Source: an uncultured Oxalobacter sp. (GTDB lineage: Bacteria; Pseudomonadota; Gammaproteobacteria; Burkholderiales; Burkholderiaceae_D). From it: a stretch of DNA of 64,000 nucleotides. This document shows, one piece after another, positions 14,986-25,575 of this stretch. The translations under genes were made by a program, and so were the position numbers. The stretch is from positions 1 to 64,000 of the forward strand of contig CAKRSU010000007.1 of the NCBI GenBank assembly GCA_934401755.1, in the 5' to 3' direction. The stretch's first letter is position 1, and every line of letters begins with the position of its first letter. The notes under the pieces are model-generated. The model did not search any database and was not told where the DNA came from. It saw nothing but the letters and a program-made list of their open reading frames with translations.

Positions 14986-17900
14986 ATGCAATCCAATACA
15001 ATGAGTCAAACCGAACGCCAACTCCGTGAAATTCTATCTAAACGCATCATGGTACTTGATGGAGCAATGGGAACCATGATCCAGCGTTATAAATTGACTG
15101 AAGAAGATTATCGCGGTGGACCGAATGGGCGATTCATTAATTGGAAACCTGATGATTTAGCAGAAGGCGAACGTGAACTATTTGTTAAAGGTAATAATGA
15201 ATTACTATCACTAACACAACCCCATATTATTGCTGAAATTTACGATCAATACTTACAGGCTGGTGCTGATATCATCGAAGCCAATACATTCAGTGCCACG
15301 ACAATCGCCCAAGCAGATTATCATATGGGCTTTCTAGTCGATGAAATGAACGAAGCATCGGTCAAAATTGCACGTGAAGCTTGTGCTCGCCACTCAACCC
15401 CAGAAAAACCACGCTTTGTTGCTGGCTCAATTGGCCCAACACCTCGTACAGCCTCTATTTCCCCAGATGTCAATGACCCAGGCGCGCGAAATATTACTTT
15501 TGATGAACTTGTGACATCTTACTTACAACAAGTTCGTGCTATGGCAAAAGCAGGCGTTGATATCCTCTTAGTTGAAACAGTCTTTGACACACTGAATTGT
15601 AAAGCGGCTTTATTTGCCATTGAGACCTATTTCGATGAATCGCATAAAACATTACCTGTCATGATTTCAGGGACTGTTACTGATGCATCAGGTCGTATCC
15701 TATCTGGACAAACCGTCGCTGCCTTTTGGTATTCTGTCCGTCATATCAATCCATTAACCATTGGTTTAAATTGCGCTTTGGGCGCTGCCATGATGCGTCC
15801 TTATATTGAAGAACTTTCCCGCATCGCAGATACACATATCTGCTTATATCCAAATGCAGGATTACCTAATCCAATGAGTGAGACAGGATTTGATGAACTC
15901 CCAGAAGATACTGCTCGGGTTCTTAAAGATTTTGCAGAACATGGTTACCTCAATATGGTCGGAGGATGTTGTGGAACAACGCCCGATCATATCCGTGCCG
16001 TTGCACAAGCAGTTGCTCCGTTGCCTCCTCGCAAATTGCCCAAAGATCCTAAAACACTTCGTTTAGCTGGTTTAGAACCCTTTGTAATTGATGATCAATC
16101 ATTATTCGTAAATGTTGGGGAACGAACCAATGTTGCCGGTTCTCGAGCTTTCGCTCGAATGATTATTAACGAGGAATATGACAAAGCATTGTCTGTTGCC
16201 CGTCAGCAAGTTGAAAATGGCGCACAAATCATTGATGTCAATATGGATGATGCCATGATTGATGCTGTCAATGCCATGCGCCGATTCCTTAATTTGATTG
16301 CATCAGAACCAGAAATTGCCCGTGTTCCTGTCATGATTGATTCTTCAAAATGGGAAGTTATTGAAACCGGACTAAAATGTTTGCAAGGAAAATGCATCGT
16401 CAATTCTATCTCCATGAAAGCTGGAGAAGAAGAATTTCTCCGACAAGCAAAACTCTGTCGGCGTTATGGAGCTGCTGTCATTGTCATGGCATTTGATGAA
16501 GTCGGGCAAGCAGATACCTATCAACGAAAAATAGAAATTTGCAAACGAGCCTATGACTTGTTAATGGGAATTGATTTTCCTCCTGAAGATATTATTTTCG
16601 ATCCTAATATCTTTGCTGTTGCAACTGGAATTGATGAACATAATAATTACGCGGTCGATTTCATTGAAGCAACACGCTGGATCAAAAATAATCTGCCTTA
16701 TGCCAAAATCAGCGGGGGTGTTTCCAATGTCAGTTTCTCATTACGTGGAAACAACCCTGCCCGAGAAGCGATTCATACCGTTTTTCTATACCATGCGATC
16801 GCAGCAGGAATGACAATGGGCATCGTCAACGCCGGTATGATGGGTGTTTACGATGAAATTCCAGAAAACCTACGCGAACGGGTTGAAGATGTTGTATTAA
16901 ATCGCCGCCCAGATGCAACTGACCGCCTTTTAGATGTTGCTCACGAATTTCAGTCTGGCGCCAAAAAGGAAACCGATCATCTTCAATGGCGCTCAGAATC
17001 TGTTGAAAAACGGATTACTTATGCCTTTATCCATGGCGTAACGGATTTTATTACAGAAGATACGGCAGAAGCATTGAAAGATATCACTGATCGTGGAGGT
17101 GAACCTATTGAAGTCATTGAGGGTCCCTTAATGGCGGGAATGAATGCTGTTGGCGATTTATTTGGACAAGGAAAAATGTTCTTGCCACAAGTTGTCAAAT
17201 CTGCACGTGTTATGAAACAAGCTGTTGCGTATTTAGTTCCTCATATTGAAGAACATAAGCGTGCTAGCGGTAATACCCAATCTAAAGGAAAAATTGTCCT
17301 CGCAACTGTTAAAGGGGATGTTCATGATATTGGTAAAAATATTGTCGCTGTAGTCTTACAATGCAATAATTTTGATGTCGTCAACATGGGCGTAATGGTT
17401 CCTTGCGAAGAAATCTTAGCAAAAGCAGAAGAAGTCAAAGCCGATGCTATTGGACTTTCAGGTTTGATTACTCCATCATTAGAGGAAATGACCCATGTTG
17501 CAAAAGAAATGCAACGCAATAATTACTGCCGTTGCCACAGAATTCCTCTATTTGTAGGTGGCGCAACAACAAGCAAAGCACATACTGCAATTAAAATCGC
17601 GCCAAATTATGAAGGCCCTGTTGTTCATACATCTGATGCATCTCGTACGGTAACAATTATTCAATCACTTTTGTCTGAAAATACCCGTGATTCCTATTTT
17701 CAGACCATTCAAGAAGAATATGCGCATTTGCGAGAACTCCATGCTAATAAGAAACAGCGAAAGATGCTGACCATTCAAGAAGCTAGAGCTAATCGTCCTC
17801 TCTTATCTTTCAGTGGTGAAAATACCCCTAAACGCCCTGCTTATTTAGGACAACGTTTTCTTAAAAATATCCGTTTAGAAACATTGGCACAATATATTGA

Positions 17901-18744
17901 TTGGCGTCCATTTTTCCGCGTTTGGGACCTACCTGGCACTTATCCGAAAGTATTGGATGATCCTCAACACGGAGAATTGGCTCGAAAAGTATTTTCTGAA
18001 GGCAAAGCGATGCTGGAAAAAATCATTAAAGGCCAATGGTTAACAGCAAATGCCTCTCTTGCCTTAATGCCAGCAAATCGAGTGGGAGATGATGACATTG
18101 AAGTTTATACGGATGAAACACGTACCCAAGTAGCATTTACTTATTACTGTACTCGGCAACAAGATCAAAAACCGATCATCAACGATATTCAACAACCGAA
18201 CCAATCTTTAGCCGATTTTATTGCCCCTAAAGGAACGCCGGATTATCTTGGCATGTTTGCTGTAACAGCGGGGATCGGTATTGAAAAATGGTTAAAAACC
18301 TATAGCAATGAAAATGACGACTATAACAGTATCATGTTAAAAGCTTTAGCTGATCGACTCGTTGAAGCATTATCAGAATATCTGCACGAATTAGTCCGTC
18401 GTGATCTATGGGGGTATGCGCCAGACGAAAAATATAGTCCAGAAGCATTACAAAAAATGCCTTATCGTGGCATACGCCCTGCGCCAGGTTATCCAACTTG
18501 CCCAGAACACACCATCAAAGGAGATATCTATAAATTGCTGAAAGCCAATGAAATTGGAATGACCCTAACAGAGAATTACGCCATGCTACCTACTGCTTCT
18601 ATCATTGGGCTATATTTTGCGCACCCTGCTGCAAAATATTTCGCTATCGGTAAAATTGGTGACGATCAAGTTGAAGATATGGCTAAACGTCGCGGAATAT
18701 CCAAAGAAATACTATCTAAATGGCTAGCACCAATGTTGAGGTAA
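14986..18744 (+). CDS. metH: Cobalamin-dependent methionine synthase
   Basis: Transfers a methyl group from methyltetrahydrofolate via cobalamin to homocysteine. The 1252 residues carry all four modules in order. The homocysteine domain has zinc ligands C263 (GLNCALG), C328 and C329 (GGCCGTT). The pterin-binding domain starts near 370 ([11 protein letters not shown]). The cobalamin domain has VHDIGKN with the axial ligand His780. The reactivation domain at the end has the AdoMet motif [12 protein letters not shown]. Codon 1 or the Met at codon 6 could be the start; neither has a clear ribosome-binding site. No SAH or cobalamin riboswitch was recognised upstream. The PduO-type adenosyltransferase at 52.3 kb is another cobalamin gene here. 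Confidence 0.97.
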   Translation: MQSNTMSQTERQLREILSKRIMVLDGAMGTMIQRYKLTEEDYRGGPNGRFINWKPDDLAEGERELFVKGNNELLSLTQPHIIAEIYDQYLQAGADIIEANTFSATTIAQADYHMGFLVDEMNEASVKIAREACARHSTPEKPRFVAGSIGPTPRTASISPDVNDPGARNITFDELVTSYLQQVRAMAKAGVDILLVETVFDTLNCKAALFAIETYFDESHKTLPVMISGTVTDASGRILSGQTVAAFWYSVRHINPLTIGLNCALGAAMMRPYIEELSRIADTHICLYPNAGLPNPMSETGFDELPEDTARVLKDFAEHGYLNMVGGCCGTTPDHIRAVAQAVAPLPPRKLPKDPKTLRLAGLEPFVIDDQSLFVNVGERTNVAGSRAFARMIINEEYDKALSVARQQVENGAQIIDVNMDDAMIDAVNAMRRFLNLIASEPEIARVPVMIDSSKWEVIETGLKCLQGKCIVNSISMKAGEEEFLRQAKLCRRYGAAVIVMAFDEVGQADTYQRKIEICKRAYDLLMGIDFPPEDIIFDPNIFAVATGIDEHNNYAVDFIEATRWIKNNLPYAKISGGVSNVSFSLRGNNPAREAIHTVFLYHAIAAGMTMGIVNAGMMGVYDEIPENLRERVEDVVLNRRPDATDRLLDVAHEFQSGAKKETDHLQWRSESVEKRITYAFIHGVTDFITEDTAEALKDITDRGGEPIEVIEGPLMAGMNAVGDLFGQGKMFLPQVVKSARVMKQAVAYLVPHIEEHKRASGNTQSKGKIVLATVKGDVHDIGKNIVAVVLQCNNFDVVNMGVMVPCEEILAKAEEVKADAIGLSGLITPSLEEMTHVAKEMQRNNYCRCHRIPLFVGGATTSKAHTAIKIAPNYEGPVVHTSDASRTVTIIQSLLSENTRDSYFQTIQEEYAHLRELHANKKQRKMLTIQEARANRPLLSFSGENTPKRPAYLGQRFLKNIRLETLAQYIDWRPFFRVWDLPGTYPKVLDDPQHGELARKVFSEGKAMLEKIIKGQWLTANASLALMPANRVGDDDIEVYTDETRTQVAFTYYCTRQQDQKPIINDIQQPNQSLADFIAPKGTPDYLGMFAVTAGIGIEKWLKTYSNENDDYNSIMLKALADRLVEALSEYLHELVRRDLWGYAPDEKYSPEALQKMPYRGIRPAPGYPTCPEHTIKGDIYKLLKANEIGMTLTENYAMLPTASIIGLYFAHPAAKYFAIGKIGDDQVEDMAKRRGISKEILSKWLAPMLR

Positions 18745-18780
18745 TTTAAACGAATCTTTCCCTAAAAGGCAAAGACAAAA

Positions 18781-18812
18781 TAGGCATAACACAGCCAATG
18801 ATGTTATGCCTA
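18781..18812. terminator. Hairpin between convergent metH and HTH-HATPase gene
   Basis: TAGGCATAAC (18781-18790) pairs perfectly with GTTATGCCTA (18803-18812) around 12 bases. It sits between convergent genes and probably ends both transcripts. Confidence 0.6.
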
Positions 18813-18871
18813 CAAAAACACAAAAACCAAATTTGAGACAATCAGTTAAAATTCATTGAGTAAAATTCATT

Positions 18872-19903
18872 TTATCTCATGCTTTTTGCAAGACTGATCA
18901 TGCGGTGAACACTATCAGAACAGTTTATCGGAATAATTTCAACCTCTGGATGTAAGTTATAGAAAACTCTGAATACTTCATCTGCAAAAGCCTGTCCAAT
19001 AAGATCAATTCCTTCAAAATCGAGATATACTGTTTTGAATTCCTGGAGTCTTGTCACAAGCCTTTTTCCCTGTGATCGTGATGAAACCATATTGTTCCCC
19101 ATATAAGCAATACGTACAGGAATATTGGTTATATTGAATTCAGCATCACTTTCAGGACTGTCAGAAGTGAAATATTTTTCGTATACCTCATTGGCAGTCC
19201 TACTACTTTCAGTATGTATCAACATATAAACATTGGTACCAGACTCAACAGACATATCTTTTAGTACATCCGGTTTATTATCAATATGCATAAAAGTTAG
19301 ATTGTTTGCATCAATTTCAAATGCATCGAACATTTTTGATGTGATAAAAATCCCGATACCAGAATGCCCCTTACCTCCCGTCTTCAATTTTCCTTTAGTG
19401 AGTTCAATAATTGAAAGCTCAGGAGAAGGAAGATTTAATGCATCCTGAATCTTTTTAAACACGCCGATACCATCATCTGAAACCCGAACCATTAAAACGC
19501 CATCTATTAGACCAACAGCAATCTCAATTCGACTTCCACAGGAATGATCAATTGCATTGTTGATCATTTCAGTAAAACCGATTTCAAATATATCTTGAAT
19601 ATTTTTGGGCAACTGAAGATAACCTTTAAAATCTCTTAGGTATATAGTCGATTCATCATCAATGCCGTCAATTTTATAAGACCGATATATTTTTCTATTA
19701 GTTCCCAATTGATACAAAGGCCGATTTTGCTTTCCTGTTTTTTCAAGAAAATTGCTTTCAATCAGTTGAGATATGAATTTCGTTGCAGTAGGCCTGGATA
19801 CAGAAAACTCATTCATGAGTGCAGTCGTAAGACCTGATTTCTTTTCATTCTTCAAAAAATCTGAAATAAAGTTCAGCCCATAAATATTCAGGTTACTTGT
19901 CAT
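18872..19903 (-). CDS. HTH-HATPase-STAS-like (DUF4325) regulatory protein
   Basis: 343 residues with three parts. Residues about 10-75 form a winged helix-turn-helix (SVSRPTATKFISQLIESNFL, then RPLYQLG). Residues about 95-225 are a GHKL ATPase domain with N box EMINNAIDHS (112-121), G1 DDGIG (143-147) and a G2/lid segment GGKGHSGIGIF (176-186). Residues about 265-335 match the STAS-like DUF4325 pattern (VYLDFEGIDLIGQAFADEVF). No histidine phosphorylation box is evident, so it is not a standard sensor kinase; an anti-sigma/anti-anti-sigma-like switch that itself binds DNA is plausible. Two direct repeats lie just upstream. Function not established. Confidence 0.78.
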   Translation of the reverse strand: MTSNLNIYGLNFISDFLKNEKKSGLTTALMNEFSVSRPTATKFISQLIESNFLEKTGKQNRPLYQLGTNRKIYRSYKIDGIDDESTIYLRDFKGYLQLPKNIQDIFEIGFTEMINNAIDHSCGSRIEIAVGLIDGVLMVRVSDDGIGVFKKIQDALNLPSPELSIIELTKGKLKTGGKGHSGIGIFITSKMFDAFEIDANNLTFMHIDNKPDVLKDMSVESGTNVYMLIHTESSRTANEVYEKYFTSDSPESDAEFNITNIPVRIAYMGNNMVSSRSQGKRLVTRLQEFKTVYLDFEGIDLIGQAFADEVFRVFYNLHPEVEIIPINCSDSVHRMISLAKSMR

Positions 19904-20347
19904 TTTTTAACACTTTTATATAAATAAATCATCCTCTCAATGTAAATATATTTAATACCTATGTAAATATTTAATCCCATTTCTATGCAAATTCCTCTGC
20001 TATAGCGTTGTAATACGCCATCAGTGGGACTAACTTAGTGTGACTTAGCATACAAGTTTTGCAAAACCGACTTTCCTAGAAAAAACATCCTATACACATT
20101 TTTGTTGCTCTTCGGTAACGACATTACCGAAAACTTTCATTGAAAAATAAAACCGATTCCTCTTAAAACATATGCACTTAGGAATTTTTAAAATGATCCA
20201 ATAAGAAGCTGAATACTTTGTGGCAATTGAGATTATCTTTGGATATTATTGTGACTGTTTTGATTATTAGGAATTGCTATTGTTTCTTCTAGGTAATAGC
20301 ATCATTTAAACAAATATAACCAATTAATAACTCATAGGAATCTAAAA
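19904..20347. other. Intergenic region with small hairpins
   Basis: 444 bp between divergent genes. It contains the phased repeats at 19940-19975, a hairpin TTCGGTAA/TTACCGAA (20111-20131) and a weaker one TGCTATT/AATAGCA (20275-20301) before the M61 peptidase gene. No coding frame was found. Confidence 0.5.
19940..19975 (-). promoter_or_regulatory. Direct repeats upstream of the HTH-HATPase gene
   Basis: ATGTAAATATATTTAAT (19940-19956) and ATGTAAATATTTAAT (19961-19975) start 21 bp apart, two helical turns, so a bound dimer would meet both on the same DNA face. They lie 37-72 bp upstream of the start codon, next to a TATATAAA-like -10 candidate. An autoregulatory operator is a reasonable guess. 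Confidence 0.45.
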
Positions 20348-22153
20348 ATGACTCAATCCATCCGTTACACAATTGAACCGATTGATCCTCATGGTCATTT
20401 GTTTCACATTGAACTAACCGTGGAGAAACCAGCCTCAGATGGACAATGTTTCAGTATGCCAACATGGATTCCTGGCAGTTATATGATCCGTGAATTTTCC
20501 CGAAATATCACACAAATCAGTGCAATTTCTCATAACACACCGGTTTCATTAATCAAATTAGACAAAAACCACTGGCAAGCCGCACCTTGCCAAGGGCCTT
20601 TGACACTCAATTATGATGTCTATGCTTGGGACTTATCCGTACGAACAGCCCATCTTGACCAAACTCATGGCTTTTTTAATGGATCAAGTGTTTTTCTCGA
20701 AGTGCAAGGGTATGAAAATGAACCACTTATTATTGATATTCGCCGACCATTTGGTGAAGCCTATAATGATTGGCGTGTCATCACTGCTCTACCGGAACTT
20801 GAAGCAAAACGCTATGGCTTTGGTACCTATCAAGCACTCAATTATGACGAATTAATTGATTCTCCCGTTGAAATGGGATGTTTTACACTGGGCAAATTTA
20901 AGGCTTATGGTGTCTTACATGAAATTGCAATAACCGGTCATGTCCCTCATTTAGACATAACCCGCCTCGAAAAGGATTTGAAAACAATCTGCGAAACCGA
21001 AATTGCTTTTTTTGACCCCAAAACGAAACAAGCACCTGTTAACCGCTATGTCTTTCTCATTATGGTCGTTGGAAATGGCTATGGTGGTCTAGAGCATCGG
21101 GCTTCTACTGCATTACTTTGTTCCAGACAAGCGCTACCGAATACATCAACACCTGAAATCGATAACAACTTATCAAATGATTATGTCCAATTTTTAGGAC
21201 TTTGCAGCCATGAATATTTCCACACATGGAATGTCAAACGAATAAAACCAGCTGCATTTATTCCTTATCAACTCAATACAGAAGCTGATACACGCATGCT
21301 TTGGCTATTTGAAGGATTTACAAGCTATTTTGATGATCTCATTTTACGTAAAAGCGGTCTTATTGACGCCAATACCTATTTACAGCTTATTGCGAAAACT
21401 ATTAATGGGATTATGCGCGGAAAAGGCTATTTAAGACAAAGTGTTGCAGATGCAGGCTTTGATGCATGGATTAAATACTATCGCCAAGATGAAAATTCGC
21501 CCAATGCACTTGTGAGCTACTATACAAAAGGCGCAATCGTTGCCTTATTTTTAGATTTAACCATTCGAAAATCAACCTCTAATAATTGCTCTCTTGATGA
21601 TGTTATGCGATTGTTATGGCAACGTTTTGGTAAGCCATTTGATGCAGGGCAACCTATTGGAATGACCAATCAAGATGCTCAAAATGCACTTGAAGAAATC
21701 AGTCATCTTGATCTATCGAATTTCTTTAATCGCTATATTTTTGGCATGACTTTAATGCCTTTATCCGAGATATTCGCCGAATTCGGTATAAAAATGGAGA
21801 ATACCGCAGATAACACAAAACCATCCCTTAATATCAAAGTTAAACAACAGGGAAATGACTGTATTGTGACTCACGTTTATGAAAATGGCACCGCCCATTT
21901 TGCAGGTATCTCTGCTGGAGATACTTTATTAGCAATTGATGGATTACGCGTTTCTGCTGACGGAACTTCTATTAAAAAACAATTGTCACGCTATGCATTA
22001 GGCGATATCGTTGATATTCATGTTTTTCGGCGAGATGAACTCATGAAACTTCCTGCAACATTAATCAGCGAAGATGCACCCCAATATACTTTGACAATAC
22101 AAGAAAATGCATCTGAGAATCAATTAGCCGCAAGAAAACAATGGCTAGGTTAA
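20348..22153 (+). CDS. M61 family metallopeptidase with PDZ domain
   Basis: 601 residues of the M61 (glycyl aminopeptidase-like) family. The zinc site is HEYFH (288-292) within HEYFHTWNVKRIKP, and the third ligand Glu lies in WLFEGFTSYF (about 322). An N-terminal beta-rich domain precedes it. A PDZ domain follows at about 505-575 (VYENGTAHFAGISAGDTLLAIDG). No signal peptide is seen, so it is probably cytosolic; the substrates of bacterial M61 enzymes are poorly known. AGGA lies eight bases before the ATG. It converges with trpC, with 17 bp between the stops and no clear terminator. Confidence 0.92.
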   Translation: MTQSIRYTIEPIDPHGHLFHIELTVEKPASDGQCFSMPTWIPGSYMIREFSRNITQISAISHNTPVSLIKLDKNHWQAAPCQGPLTLNYDVYAWDLSVRTAHLDQTHGFFNGSSVFLEVQGYENEPLIIDIRRPFGEAYNDWRVITALPELEAKRYGFGTYQALNYDELIDSPVEMGCFTLGKFKAYGVLHEIAITGHVPHLDITRLEKDLKTICETEIAFFDPKTKQAPVNRYVFLIMVVGNGYGGLEHRASTALLCSRQALPNTSTPEIDNNLSNDYVQFLGLCSHEYFHTWNVKRIKPAAFIPYQLNTEADTRMLWLFEGFTSYFDDLILRKSGLIDANTYLQLIAKTINGIMRGKGYLRQSVADAGFDAWIKYYRQDENSPNALVSYYTKGAIVALFLDLTIRKSTSNNCSLDDVMRLLWQRFGKPFDAGQPIGMTNQDAQNALEEISHLDLSNFFNRYIFGMTLMPLSEIFAEFGIKMENTADNTKPSLNIKVKQQGNDCIVTHVYENGTAHFAGISAGDTLLAIDGLRVSADGTSIKKQLSRYALGDIVDIHVFRRDELMKLPATLISEDAPQYTLTIQENASENQLAARKQWLG

Positions 22154-22170
22154 ATAAAGAACAATGATAT

Positions 22171-22971
22171 TTAACCAAACAATTCAGCAAGTGCCAGACC
22201 GGGTTCTGGTGCTCGCATGAATGTTTCACCAATTAAAAACGCATTAACGCCATATTGACGCATCGTCTGAACATCACTAGATGTTCGAATTCCGGACTCC
22301 GTTACAATTAAACGATCAGAAGGGACCATCGGCAACATATCAATCGTATGTTGGATTGATGTTTCAAATGTCCGTAAATCTCGATTATTAATACCTATTA
22401 AAGCTGTTTTAAGTTTTAGTGCTCGTTCTAACTCTTCAGGACTATGTGATTCGACTAACACATCAAGGCCAAGTTCATGCGCACAAGCTTCTAGCTCTAT
22501 CATCTGATTATCCGTTAATGCGGCAACAATGAGTAAAATACAATCAGCCCCCCATAACGCAGCCTGATAGACTTGATAACAATCAATTAAAAAATCTTTA
22601 CGTAAAACTGGCAAAGAACAAGCATTTTTCGCTTGCATTAAATAAGCAGGGGATCCTTGAAAAAATTGAACATCCGTTAAGACCGATAAACAAGCTGCGC
22701 CATATTTTTCATAACTTTCAGCAATCTGTGCTGGATAAAAATCAGGGCGAATCACCCCTTTAGAAGGAGATGCTTTTTTGATTTCAGCAATAACACCCGC
22801 CTTATTAGCCGCTATTTTGGTATACAACGCATCAATAAATCCTCGTCGATTTTGTTTGAGTAATTCATTATTTTCGACTTGTTGACGTAATGCTGAAAAT
22901 GGTAACTTTTGCTGAGCTTTAGCAATTTCAACCAATTTAACATCAAGAATTTGAGTAAGAATATCTGACAT
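22171..22971 (-). CDS. trpC: Indole-3-glycerol phosphate synthase
   Basis: Closes the ring of carboxyphenylaminodeoxyribulose phosphate to indole-3-glycerol phosphate in tryptophan synthesis. The 266 residues carry the family marks: [16 protein letters not shown] (63-78), [22 protein letters not shown] with the catalytic Lys, and NNRDLRTFE with VTESGI near the end. It is a single-function TrpC with no fused TrpF. It is third in a trpG-trpD-trpC run, separated from trpD by 24 bp. Confidence 0.97.
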   Translation of the reverse strand: MSDILTQILDVKLVEIAKAQQKLPFSALRQQVENNELLKQNRRGFIDALYTKIAANKAGVIAEIKKASPSKGVIRPDFYPAQIAESYEKYGAACLSVLTDVQFFQGSPAYLMQAKNACSLPVLRKDFLIDCYQVYQAALWGADCILLIVAALTDNQMIELEACAHELGLDVLVESHSPEELERALKLKTALIGINNRDLRTFETSIQHTIDMLPMVPSDRLIVTESGIRTSSDVQTMRQYGVNAFLIGETFMRAPEPGLALAELFG

Positions 22972-22995
22972 AGGTCTTCCTTTGCCCTAAAACAC

Positions 22996-24024
22996 TCATG
23001 CAAACTGCCGAGTAACTGCCGTAAATTGTTCCAATTTACGTTTTGCTGAACCATTTTGAAGCGCCTCTTTAGCCTTTTTCAAACCGTCTGAAATAGAAGG
23101 AGCAATTCCCGCAATATACAGAGCAGCACCTGCATTTAACGCCACAATATCGGCTGCAGGAGAGACTCTTCCTGCTAACACATCCAAAATGACAGCTTTC
23201 GATTCCTGAGCATTAGATACTTTAAAATGATGGCTAGGACATCTCTTTAATCCAAAGTCTTCCGAACTAATATCATACTCGCGAACTTTACCATCAATTA
23301 ATTCCCCCACTTTAGTCGGAGCACCCAATGAAATCTCATCTAAATTATCACGCCCCCAAACAACTAAAGCACGTTTAAGTCCCAAGCGCTGCATCACACG
23401 AATTTGGATACCGACTAAATCCTCATGAAAAACGCCCATCATCATATGAGCTGCCGAAGCAGGATTCGTTAAAGGCCCTAAAATATTGAATACAGTACGG
23501 ACACCTAATTCTTCTCTGATCGCTTTAACATGACGCATTGCACTATGATGAGCTGGTGCATACATAAAACCAATTCCTGTTTTTTCAAGCGATTGAACAA
23601 TTTGTTCGGGAGATAATGCTAAATTAATACCAAGCGCCTCAAGCACATCGGCACTCCCTGATGAAGACGATGCACTACGAGAACCATGCTTTGCCACTTC
23701 AGCCCCGCAAGCCGCTGCAACAAACATAGCAGCAGTTGAAATATTAAACGTTTGTGCACCATCACCGCCCGTTCCCACAATGTCTAATAGCCGCTCTGGA
23801 TTAGAAACCGGCACTTTAAGCGCAAATTCACGCATAATCTCTGCCATTGCCGTAATTTCTTCAACGGTCTCCCCTCGAACTCGCAATGCCATCGTAAGTG
23901 CAGCAATCATAACTGGGGACATATTGCCACTCATTACTTGACGAAATAAATCAAGCATCTCATCATGGCTAATGGTTTGATGTTCAATACAACGGATTAA
24001 CGCTTCTTTCGGTGTCATAGCCAT
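22996..24024 (-). CDS. trpD: Anthranilate phosphoribosyltransferase
   Basis: Joins anthranilate to PRPP in the second step of tryptophan synthesis. The 342 residues include the PRPP-binding [14 protein letters not shown] (about 85-98), [18 protein letters not shown], and [31 protein letters not shown]. These motifs are complete. The first base of its ATG is also the last base of the trpG stop (TAATG arrangement), so translational coupling with trpG is likely. Confidence 0.97.
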   Translation of the reverse strand: MAMTPKEALIRCIEHQTISHDEMLDLFRQVMSGNMSPVMIAALTMALRVRGETVEEITAMAEIMREFALKVPVSNPERLLDIVGTGGDGAQTFNISTAAMFVAAACGAEVAKHGSRSASSSSGSADVLEALGINLALSPEQIVQSLEKTGIGFMYAPAHHSAMRHVKAIREELGVRTVFNILGPLTNPASAAHMMMGVFHEDLVGIQIRVMQRLGLKRALVVWGRDNLDEISLGAPTKVGELIDGKVREYDISSEDFGLKRCPSHHFKVSNAQESKAVILDVLAGRVSPAADIVALNAGAALYIAGIAPSISDGLKKAKEALQNGSAKRKLEQFTAVTRQFA

Positions 24025-24593
24025 TATAAGGATCCTTCAAGAAAATTCTTTAACTGCTGATGCCCATATTCAGACAAAATAGATTCTGGGTGATATTGAA
24101 CCCCTTCAATATCAAATGTTTTATGGCGTATCCCCATAATTTCACCATCTTCTGTCCATGCGGTAACTTCCAAACAATCTGGTAAAGTGTCTCGATCAAT
24201 TGCTAGCGAATGATAACGAGTCACAATAAATGGATTCGGTAATCCTCGAAATATTCCCTTAGCATGATGAAAAACTGGAGATACTTTGCCATGCATCACT
24301 TGCTTAGCATGAACAATCTTGCCACCAAAAACAGCACCAATTGATTGATGCCCTAAACAAACACCAAGCATGGGCTTTTTTCCCGCAAAATGTCGTAACA
24401 CTTCCATAGAAATTCCGGCTTCATAAGGCGTCTTCGGCCCTGGAGAAATACAGATACGATCTGGATTTAATCGCTCAATCTCTTCAATCGTGATTTGGTC
24501 ATTGCGGAAAGTACGAACATCTGCCCCCAATTCTCCAAAATATTGGACAATGTTGTACGTAAAAGAATCATAGTTATCGATCATCAGTAACAT
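24024..24593 (-). CDS. trpG: Anthranilate synthase glutamine amidotransferase subunit
   Basis: Supplies ammonia from glutamine to TrpE; it could also serve PabB, since the two subunits are alike. The 189 residues start [14 protein letters not shown]. The triad is Cys79 in GVCLGHQ plus His and Glu in QYHPES near the end. The frame stays open upstream to 24677, but AAGGTGA just before 24593 and the family start both support the shorter protein. trpE is not in the window, so it must be encoded elsewhere. Confidence 0.96.
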   Translation of the reverse strand: MLLMIDNYDSFTYNIVQYFGELGADVRTFRNDQITIEEIERLNPDRICISPGPKTPYEAGISMEVLRHFAGKKPMLGVCLGHQSIGAVFGGKIVHAKQVMHGKVSPVFHHAKGIFRGLPNPFIVTRYHSLAIDRDTLPDCLEVTAWTEDGEIMGIRHKTFDIEGVQYHPESILSEYGHQQLKNFLEGSL

Positions 24594-24808
24594 AACTGTC
24601 ACCTTTTTGATATGGCTTAAAAGAAAATCGTTGGAATCTATCCAATCGTGATTACAAGATATGGCGCAAACGCGCAAAAAGAGATATTAGGCTTTTGGCA
24701 TACGCCAACGCCAATGCAATGGAAGATGATAAACAGAAGATGAAATAACTTTATACATAGGGTAGATTATTGCGCATGCTAATATAATTAGCAAGCATTT
24801 GATTTCGA

Positions 24809-24985
24809 TCAATTGTCCATGCCACTATCTTCATCTTCTGTACGGGAAGGAACGCGATATTCTTCATTTGCCCAAGCACCCAGATCGATCTGACGACAAC
24901 GATCAGAACAAAAAGGACGAAAAGGATTTTTTTCACTCCATTCAACCGTTTTACCACAAGTCGGACATTTAACTGTTAATACCAT
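24809..24985 (-). CDS. yacG: DNA gyrase inhibitor / zinc protein YacG
   Basis: A 58-residue zinc protein starting [16 protein letters not shown]. Its four ligands are C7, C10, C26 and C30 (CPTC ... FCSDRC), followed by the conserved [16 protein letters not shown]. In E. coli YacG binds GyrB and inhibits gyrase; gyrB lies about 9.5 kb away here. A longer 68-codon frame on the same strand overlaps it but has no family features and is a shadow. In many betaproteobacteria yacG lies close to coaE; here the hipBA pair lies between them. Confidence 0.95.
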   Translation of the reverse strand: MVLTVKCPTCGKTVEWSEKNPFRPFCSDRCRQIDLGAWANEEYRVPSRTEDEDSGMDN

Positions 24986-25286
24986 TTTCTAAACTGAATT
25001 TATTTATAGACAATATTTAGAAAATTATTTTAGATTTCAATTCATTATCACACAAGAGAACAATAGCAACCATTAATTAACTTTACGAACTCTTCTTAAG
25101 AATCCTCTAAAGGACACCCCCTTAAATTGAAGAAAAATAATCCTCGCCAACTATCCAGATTCTTAACAACTTTTTTGTGAAATATCACAAAAACACCGCT
25201 CATAATACATATTATTAATTGTAATTTATGATTTTATACGTAAAATACGTTTTATAATATGTAAATTATTTCAATCGGAAATTGTC
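24986..25286. other. Intergenic region upstream of yacG and hipB
   Basis: An AT-rich 301-bp divergent region. Apart from the hipB operator/promoter (25238-25258) nothing further is recognised. Confidence 0.5.
25238..25258 (+). promoter_or_regulatory. hipBA promoter with candidate HipB operator
   Basis: ACGTA-AAA-TACGT (25238-25250) is a perfect 13-bp palindrome that lies directly against a consensus -10 box, TATAAT (25253-25258), 29 bp before the hipB ATG. A repressor bound there would block polymerase, as expected for antitoxin autoregulation. Confidence 0.55.
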
Positions 25287-25574
25287 ATGCAAACGCTTCA
25301 AGATATAGGAATTGCACTAAAAAGAGCAAGACTCAAACGCCAATACACTCAAAACGATATCAAGGATCTAACGGGAATGTCACAACAACATTATCAACGT
25401 GCAGAGTCTGGACATGATATTCGCCTATCCTCATTACTTAAAATTTTAAATGGCATGAACATGACTTTAATGCTTGTTCCCAATAAAGATGTTTTTGATG
25501 TTAATACCATTATTGATCCTGAACTTGCTCAGCGATTTTCTTTACTTGATACCATGAAAGATTTGGAGGATTGA
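25287..25574 (+). CDS. hipB: HipB-type antitoxin, XRE family
   Basis: 95 residues. A helix-turn-helix of the XRE family spans about 8-62 (LKRARLKRQYTQNDIKDLTGMSQQHYQRAESG). HipB antitoxins bind the partner kinase and repress their own operon. The acidic tail (about 66-95) is longer than the tail of E. coli HipB. It ends one base before the hipA start, the usual arrangement of an antitoxin-toxin pair. Confidence 0.85.
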   Translation: MQTLQDIGIALKRARLKRQYTQNDIKDLTGMSQQHYQRAESGHDIRLSSLLKILNGMNMTLMLVPNKDVFDVNTIIDPELAQRFSLLDTMKDLED

Positions 25575-25575
25575 T

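Noticed and set aside
24751..24957. 68-codon minus-strand frame starting [10 protein letters not shown]
   Set aside because: It overlaps yacG in another frame; yacG has four zinc Cys and the family signature, whereas this frame has none.
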